Of a DNA stretch of 64,000 nucleotides, positions 58,745-64,000 are shown in pieces. This DNA is from Acidobacteriaceae bacterium (GTDB lineage Bacteria > Acidobacteriota > Terriglobia > Terriglobales > Acidobacteriaceae). A program made the position numbers and the translations under genes. Position 1 is the stretch's first letter, and each line of letters starts with the position of its first letter. The stretch is taken from positions 30,533 through 94,532 of the forward strand of contig JASHPJ010000040.1 in assembly GCA_030038195.1 (NCBI GenBank). The letters run 5' to 3'. The notes under the pieces were generated by a model. That model was not told the origin of the DNA, did not search any database, and worked only from the letters and a program-made list of their open reading frames with translations.

Positions 58745-60660
58745 GAGCGCCGCGCGTGCAGTTCGTTGCGGCCGCGCTGCTGCTGTGCGTGTTTCCTGCA
58801 AACATTCTTGCGCAGGCGGATGCTCCACCGGCCGCTGCGGTTTCTTCCAGCCAGGCGGCGCAGAGCCAGACGGACGACGCCGCGCACACGCCCACCGCAA
58901 GTGAGAAACGGCGCGCCACCCGGCTCTATCTCGACGCGAGCAAGCTCTTCGTGAGCGACCAGTTTGAGGCGGCGATGCGCGGATTCGCGCAGGCGGCCAA
59001 ACTCGATCCAACCAACAACGACTACCGGCTGTCACTGGAAGTGGCGCGCAGCCACGCGGTGACCGCGCTCATTCAGGCGGCGGCCAAGGCGCGGCTGACG
59101 GGCGACGAGGCAACGGCGCGGGCCGATCTGTCGCAGGCGCTGGAGCTCGACCCGAGAAACGCCGAGGCTACGCAGCACCTTGATGAGCTGGCCGACGATG
59201 CGGTCAGCGGCCAGCCGCAATCCATTTACGCGCAGACGGCGGCCACGCTGGGCGACGTGGCGCAGTTGCTTCCCGCCACGAGCCAGCACAGCTTTCACAT
59301 GCGCACAGACCGGCTGCAGGCCATTCGCCAGGTGTTTCAGGCGTATGGGGTCACAGTCATGCTCGACGACAGCGTGAGCAATCTGCCGGTGCGCATCGAT
59401 ATGGACGATGCGAGCTTTGCCGAGGCGGCGCGCATCCTGAGCATGGTGACGGATACGTTCTTCGTCCCGCTCGATCCGCATCACGCGCTGGTGGCACGCG
59501 ACACGCGCGAGCTGCGCGACCGCTACACGCGCGAAGAGCTGGAAACCATCTACACTCCGGGGCTGAGCAGCGACGAGCTGACCGAAGTGGAAAACCTGGC
59601 GAAGAATGTTTTCAACGCCAAGCAGACGGCAAAGGACCCGGCTGCCGAAAGCATCACGCTGCGCGCGCCGCCCAGCACGCTGGCCGCATTCAACCGCACC
59701 ATGCGCGTGCTGCTGGGCGGCCGCAACCAGGTGCTGCTCAACGTGAAGATGATCCAACTGGCGCACAACAGCACGCGCAATACGGGCGTGCAGCCGCCGC
59801 AGACGGTCACCGCCTTCAACGTCTACGCCGAGGAGCAGTCGATCCTGAACCAGAATGCGAGCCTGGTGCAGCAGATCATCTCGTCAGGGCTGGCGAGCCC
59901 GGGAGACACGCTGGCCATCCTGGGTATTCTGCTCGCTTCGGGCCAGGTTTCGAGCTCGCTGTTCTCCAGCGGCATTGTGCTGTTCGGCGGCGGATTGACG
60001 CTTTCAGGCCTTTCACCCACACCGGTGACCTTCAACCTGAATCTGAACAGCTCCGACTCGCGCGCAATCGACGATATCCAGTTGCGGCTGGGCGACGGCG
60101 AAGACGGAACGATCAAGGAAGGCGAGCGCTACCCCATTCAAACCTCGTCGTACTCGAGCCTTTCGTCCAGCGCACTGAGTAGCATTGCCGGATTAACCGC
60201 CGCAGGCACATCGGGCAGCCTGGCTTCGCTGGCCTCGTCGCTGGCCAGCACCGTGCCGAATATCCCCATGATCCAGTACCAGGATCTCGGGCTGACGCTC
60301 AAGGCCACGCCCAGGGTGTTGCGCAACGACGACGTCGCTCTCAAGCTGGATTTGACCCTCAGCGCGCTCTCCGGATCTTCGATCGACGGCAACCCGATCC
60401 TGAACAACCAGTCGTACTCAGGAGTGGCTACGCTCAAGAAGGATGAGGCGACGGTGATTGCCACGGAACTGAGCCGGTCACAGAGCATGGCGATCAGCGG
60501 GACGCCGGGGCTCAGCGAGATTCCCGGCCTGAACAACGCCACCAGCAAAGACCAGCAGCAGAACTACGCGACGCTGGTCATCGTGATCACGCCGCACGTG
60601 GTGCGCGGCACGCAGGCCGCCGGACACACGCCGATGATGCTGGTGGACAAGGACCAGTAG
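58741..60660 (+). CDS. secretin (GspD/PilQ-type) outer-membrane protein
   Basis: 639 aa; signal peptide, TPR-like N-terminus, secretin domain DLGLTLKATPRVLRNDDVALKLDLTLSALSG... LVIVITPHVVR. Confidence 0.88.
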   Translation: MRAPRVQFVAAALLLCVFPANILAQADAPPAAAVSSSQAAQSQTDDAAHTPTASEKRRATRLYLDASKLFVSDQFEAAMRGFAQAAKLDPTNNDYRLSLEVARSHAVTALIQAAAKARLTGDEATARADLSQALELDPRNAEATQHLDELADDAVSGQPQSIYAQTAATLGDVAQLLPATSQHSFHMRTDRLQAIRQVFQAYGVTVMLDDSVSNLPVRIDMDDASFAEAARILSMVTDTFFVPLDPHHALVARDTRELRDRYTREELETIYTPGLSSDELTEVENLAKNVFNAKQTAKDPAAESITLRAPPSTLAAFNRTMRVLLGGRNQVLLNVKMIQLAHNSTRNTGVQPPQTVTAFNVYAEEQSILNQNASLVQQIISSGLASPGDTLAILGILLASGQVSSSLFSSGIVLFGGGLTLSGLSPTPVTFNLNLNSSDSRAIDDIQLRLGDGEDGTIKEGERYPIQTSSYSSLSSSALSSIAGLTAAGTSGSLASLASSLASTVPNIPMIQYQDLGLTLKATPRVLRNDDVALKLDLTLSALSGSSIDGNPILNNQSYSGVATLKKDEATVIATELSRSQSMAISGTPGLSEIPGLNNATSKDQQQNYATLVIVITPHVVRGTQAAGHTPMMLVDKDQ

Positions 60661-60698
60661 GATTCTTCTGCGCCCGTGTCATTTCCCTACAGACACGT

Positions 60699-60736
60699 AC
60701 CCCTCACGGCAGCTCCTTCGAGTTGCCGTGAGGGGT
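60699..60736. terminator. hairpin between convergent genes
   Basis: ACCCCTCACGGCA-GCTCCTTCGAGT-TGCCGTGAGGGGT, 13-bp perfect stem; no T-tract. Confidence 0.5.
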
Positions 60737-60760
60737 TACGCCATGAGAGACGCCTGTTCC

Positions 60761-61771
60761 TTACTGCATGATGCCGTCCAGCTTGGCCTGGTACTGGATG
60801 ATCTTCTTCAGCGTGTCGTAGGGTGCATTGGCCGGGACTATGCGGCCGTTGATGGCCAGCATGGGCACCGAGGTCACGCCCAGATCGGATGCAAGCTTGA
60901 TCGACGCCTCCACCTGCTCTTTGACTGCGGGAGTCTGCGCGCAGGCTGAAATCTTCGCCGGGTCGAGTCCGGCCTTGGTGGTGGCGCTGTTCAGAGTCAG
61001 CGTGGCGCCGTCGGACGTGCCCAGGCCCTCCTGGCCTTCAAACACGGCCGCAGCGTACTGGAAGAAAGCGTTGCTGCCGCCCAGCTTGTTCACGCACACG
61101 CCGTACTCGGCCGCGCTGAGCGCCTGCGGGTGGATCTGAACGATGGGATCGTTCTGGAAGACGAAGCGCGCGTTGGGAAAGTCCACGGCCAGCTTGTCCA
61201 TATTGGCCTGGGCCTCTTTGCAGTGCGGGCATTGAAAATCGGCAAACTCGACCACCTCGAAGTCCTTCGACGCCGAGCCACGATAGGGGCCGTCCGCGCG
61301 CTGCTGAAGGTCGGCACGGTGCTCCGCAAAGGGATGCGCGCCGAAGGGGATCACGTCGTCGCCGGAGATGACGTGCTTGCCATCGGGAAGGACAAAGAAC
61401 TCAATTCCCTGCGGCTTCTCCTTGCCGGTTTTGTCGCCAATGAAGATGATCACCTTGCTCAACCCATCTACCGGCGTCTTCAAAATGGCCTGCACCTGCC
61501 AGATGCGGTTCTCGTCGTAGCCCCAGTTGGATTCGAGAAAGGCGTTGATCTCATCCCTGGTGGGCGAGGCGGCGGTAAAGTTTGCCGGATCAGGCTTGGG
61601 AAACACAGGCGGCGCGGCGGGCGCGGGCGCAGCCGGCGCAGGCGTGGTGGGTGTGGCGGGCGTTTGAGCGGGCGCGGCAGGAACCTGCGTCTGCGCGCGG
61701 GCTGGAATCATGGACAGGGAAAGGGAAAAGAGCGCAGCAGCGCTGAGAAAACGAACGGACGGACGAATCAA
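60761..61771 (-). CDS. DsbA-like thiol:disulfide oxidoreductase, secreted
   Basis: Signal peptide, Pro/Ala linker, VVEFADFQCPHCKEAQANMDKLAVDFPNARFVFQNDPI, CPHC motif. Confidence 0.88.
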   Translation of the reverse strand: MIRPSVRFLSAAALFSLSLSMIPARAQTQVPAAPAQTPATPTTPAPAAPAPAAPPVFPKPDPANFTAASPTRDEINAFLESNWGYDENRIWQVQAILKTPVDGLSKVIIFIGDKTGKEKPQGIEFFVLPDGKHVISGDDVIPFGAHPFAEHRADLQQRADGPYRGSASKDFEVVEFADFQCPHCKEAQANMDKLAVDFPNARFVFQNDPIVQIHPQALSAAEYGVCVNKLGGSNAFFQYAAAVFEGQEGLGTSDGATLTLNSATTKAGLDPAKISACAQTPAVKEQVEASIKLASDLGVTSVPMLAINGRIVPANAPYDTLKKIIQYQAKLDGIMQ

Positions 61772-61880
61772 GCGGTTCTCCTTAAAGCGTTTCTCACCAC
61801 CAGGCCAGGAAACGCTGCGTTTCGCGGAATCCGGGGCCTCCCAAGCTCGCGCGGAGCCGTTCCGAATCCCAGACTCTAGC

Positions 61881-63524
61881 TTATACCTTCACTTTCACGG
61901 CGATGGGAAATCTGCGCCCCATGCCGAAGGATTTGGAGGTAACTTTCAGCACCGGCGCGGCCTGCTGGCGCTTGTATTCGGCGCGCTCGATGAGCCGCAC
62001 CACCTGTTGGACGAGGTCGATCGGGAATCCGTTGGCGGCGGCGATGCGCTCGGGGGTTTCGTAGCGCTCGACGTAGGCTTCCACGATGGGATCAAGCACT
62101 TCGTAGGGCGGTAGCGAGTCGGTGTCGCGCTGGCCAGGACGCAGTTCCGCCGAGGGTGGCTTTTCAAGGATCGCAGCCGGAATGATCTCCCACTCACGGT
62201 TGAGCCAGTTGCAGACGGCGTAGACGCGGGTCTTGACCAGGTCGCCGATGACCGCCAGCGCGCCCACCATGTCACCGTAGAGCGTGCAGTAGCCCACGGC
62301 CATCTCGGATTTGTTGCCGGTGGTGAGCACCAGCGCGTTCAATTTGTTCGAGAGCGCCATCAGCAGCGTGCCGCGAATGCGCGGCTGGATGTTTTCTTCG
62401 GTGATATCGTGCTGCAGGCCGCGAAAGACCGGGTGCAGCGACCGGTTGAACTCCTCGAAGAGCACGGTGATGGAAATCTGCTCAAACGCAATGCCCAGAT
62501 TGGCGGCGAGCCTGCGGCTGTCGTCAATGGAGCCGCTCGATGAGTAGGGGCTGGGCATGCCGATGCCGATGACGTTTTCGGCGCCGAGGGCATCGGCGGC
62601 GATGGCGGCCACCAGGGCAGAGTCGATGCCGCCGCTCAGGCCGACGAGGACCTTGCGGAATCCGCATTTGCGCACGTAGTCGCGCGTACCCAGCACCAGA
62701 GCGCGATACGCGGCCTCGGTGTCGTCGTCTTGGGGAGCGGCAATCACCGGCGCGGTGAAGGGATCGAGGACGACCAGGTCTTCCCTGAATGACGCGGCCT
62801 GCGCGGTGAGCTCGCCGCGGCCGTTCAGCGCTAGCGACGAGCCATCGAAGATAAGGCTGTCGTTGCCGCCCACCTGGTTGCACAGCAGCACGGGGATTCC
62901 GTCGCGGCGGGCGATGGCCGCCAGCATCTCGCGGCGGACGGCACGCTTGGAATGCCAGAAAGGCGAAGACGACAGATTGATGTGCAGCGCAGGATGCTGG
63001 CGCATCAACTCTTCCATGGGGTCGACGGTGTAGAGCCGGCGCGGCCAGAAGTTCTTATCGTTCCACGCGTCTTCGCAGATGCTGATGGCCAGGCGCACGC
63101 CGTCAAGCTCGGCCACCTGCTGGGTTTTCGCGGGTGCGAAGTAGCGCTGCTCGTCAAAAACGTCGTAGAACGGCAGCAGGCGCTTGTGCTGCTCCAGGAG
63201 CAGACGGCCCTTGTCGAGCAGCACGGCCGCGTTGACTGCGGGCTTTCCGGCATCGCTGTCAGAAGGCAAGGCCACGCCGGCCAGAACCGCGGCGGGCAGA
63301 TCGCGCGTGGCTTCAGCCAGCTCGTCCACGGCCTCGCGGCAGCGGGCCAGGAAGCTGGGCTTTTCGAGAAAGTCGGCAGGCGGGTAGCCACAGACGGCCA
63401 GCTCGGAAAATACCACCAGCCGCGCTCCAGCCTGCGCCGCGTGCTGGCTTGCGGCAACAATTTTTTCAAGATTTCCGGTGAAATCCCCCACGGTGGGATC
63501 TACCTGGGCGAGCGCGATCTTCAC
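61881..63524 (-). CDS. nadE: glutamine-dependent NAD+ synthetase
   Basis: 547 aa; N-terminal CN-hydrolase domain, KVLVGLSGGIDSALVAAIAADALG, TGNKSEMAVGYCTLYGDMVGALAVIGDL. Confidence 0.95.
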   Translation of the reverse strand: MKIALAQVDPTVGDFTGNLEKIVAASQHAAQAGARLVVFSELAVCGYPPADFLEKPSFLARCREAVDELAEATRDLPAAVLAGVALPSDSDAGKPAVNAAVLLDKGRLLLEQHKRLLPFYDVFDEQRYFAPAKTQQVAELDGVRLAISICEDAWNDKNFWPRRLYTVDPMEELMRQHPALHINLSSSPFWHSKRAVRREMLAAIARRDGIPVLLCNQVGGNDSLIFDGSSLALNGRGELTAQAASFREDLVVLDPFTAPVIAAPQDDDTEAAYRALVLGTRDYVRKCGFRKVLVGLSGGIDSALVAAIAADALGAENVIGIGMPSPYSSSGSIDDSRRLAANLGIAFEQISITVLFEEFNRSLHPVFRGLQHDITEENIQPRIRGTLLMALSNKLNALVLTTGNKSEMAVGYCTLYGDMVGALAVIGDLVKTRVYAVCNWLNREWEIIPAAILEKPPSAELRPGQRDTDSLPPYEVLDPIVEAYVERYETPERIAAANGFPIDLVQQVVRLIERAEYKRQQAAPVLKVTSKSFGMGRRFPIAVKVKV

Positions 63525-63611
63525 ACTTCCAGTTTAGAGCAGTTCTCCAATGCACGTGCAGTGTGCACGAATGTGCCTGGTGGCTCTTTCTTAGAAAGGC
63601 CGGAAACTATT

Positions 63612-63788
63612 CTAGTGTGGTGTCCCAGAAGCTCGTATCCTAAATTGACATCCTAAAGCGCAGGTTCCACCACGGCGGATCTTTGACCTTCGACCTTCGA
63701 CCTTCGACTCAGTTTGGCGCAAAACGCGCCAAAATTCGCTCAGGATGACAGCTTATTTGTGATATGAACTTCTGACTCAGGACACTAG
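63612..63788. repeat. dispersed palindromic repeat, copy 5
   Basis: Left CTAGTGTGGTGTCCCAGAAGCTCGTATCCTAAATTGACATCC; right TGATATGAACTTCTGACTCAGGACACTAG; core hairpin TTTGGCGC-AAAAC-GCGCCAAA. Confidence 0.88.
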
Positions 63789-63836
63789 GGTGTGCCGTCA
63801 CGAGATGGTGTAATGTGCGAAGATGGCAGAGTGAGG

Positions 63837-64000
63837 ATGCAATCAGCCGCGTATCACCGTCACGACCTGAGCGATCACGCCTGGGAATTGCTCTCTGTTC
63901 ATCTTCCAGGACAAAAGGGTCAATGGGGCGGTATCGCCCAGGACAACCGGCGCTTTCTCAACGGTGTTTTCTGAATATTGCGCAGCGGAGCACCCTGGCG
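63837..64000 (+). pseudogene. IS5-family-type transposase, N-terminal fragment with in-frame TGA, cut by window edge
   Basis: MQSAAYHRHDLSDHAWELLSVHLPGQKGQWGGIAQDNRRFLNGVF*ILRSGAPW; the TGA (63972-63974) sits where the family has Trp (FxxGVFWILRSGAPW). Confidence 0.7.

Noticed and set aside
63650-63720. CRISPR-like array (CCTTCGACCTTCGACCTTCGACTC)
   Set aside because: Short tandem slippage of an 8-mer inside repeat copy 5; no spacers or cas genes.

Overview
The window is about 64 kb of GC-rich, gene-dense chromosome, most likely from an Acidobacteriaceae-type bacterium. I infer that from an acidobacterial VWFA-related protein, an ADOP-type orphan permease, and the overall gene content; no 16S is present. 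Core content: pfkA (cut by the left edge), an acyl-CoA ligase, a GGDEF protein, an argR-C-B-D-F-H-GNAT arginine operon, a NicO/HoxN-like transporter, a GH29 fucosidase, feoAB, a type III PKS/methyltransferase/FAD-oxidoreductase cassette, an olsB/olsA-like pair, a split metH, ftsY-ribD, a wHTH-AAA regulator, ribE, a type IV pilus/T2SS-like locus (C,B,M,N,O,P and a pseudopilin), an A-type Fe-S protein, convergent small membrane-protein paralogs, a VWFA protein, an S55 peptidase, an alcohol dehydrogenase, a PQQ-type beta-propeller, a LysR regulator, smc, an ADOP permease, purC, cvpA, a Fis-type HTH protein, a secretin, a DsbA-like protein, nadE, and the start of an IS5-type transposase. I found no rRNA, tRNA or CRISPR array. 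The most unusual signals are non-coding. (i) A five-copy dispersed palindromic repeat has conserved outer arms ((C)TAGTGTCC...GGACAC(TAG)) and a central hairpin that differs in every copy yet stays self-complementary; two copies supply the TAG stop codon of the preceding gene. (ii) A 285-bp element has 20-bp perfect terminal inverted repeats and begins directly after a stop codon. (iii) There is a 6S-like structured RNA candidate with its own terminator. (iv) Several precise operator architectures occur: tandem ARG boxes 21 bp apart, a feoAB promoter whose -10 lies between two GACC-N5-GGTC dyads, a promoter-spacer palindrome before the Fis-like gene, three near-identical TGTGA-N6-TCAC dyads, and GTACCAT iterons upstream of purC.
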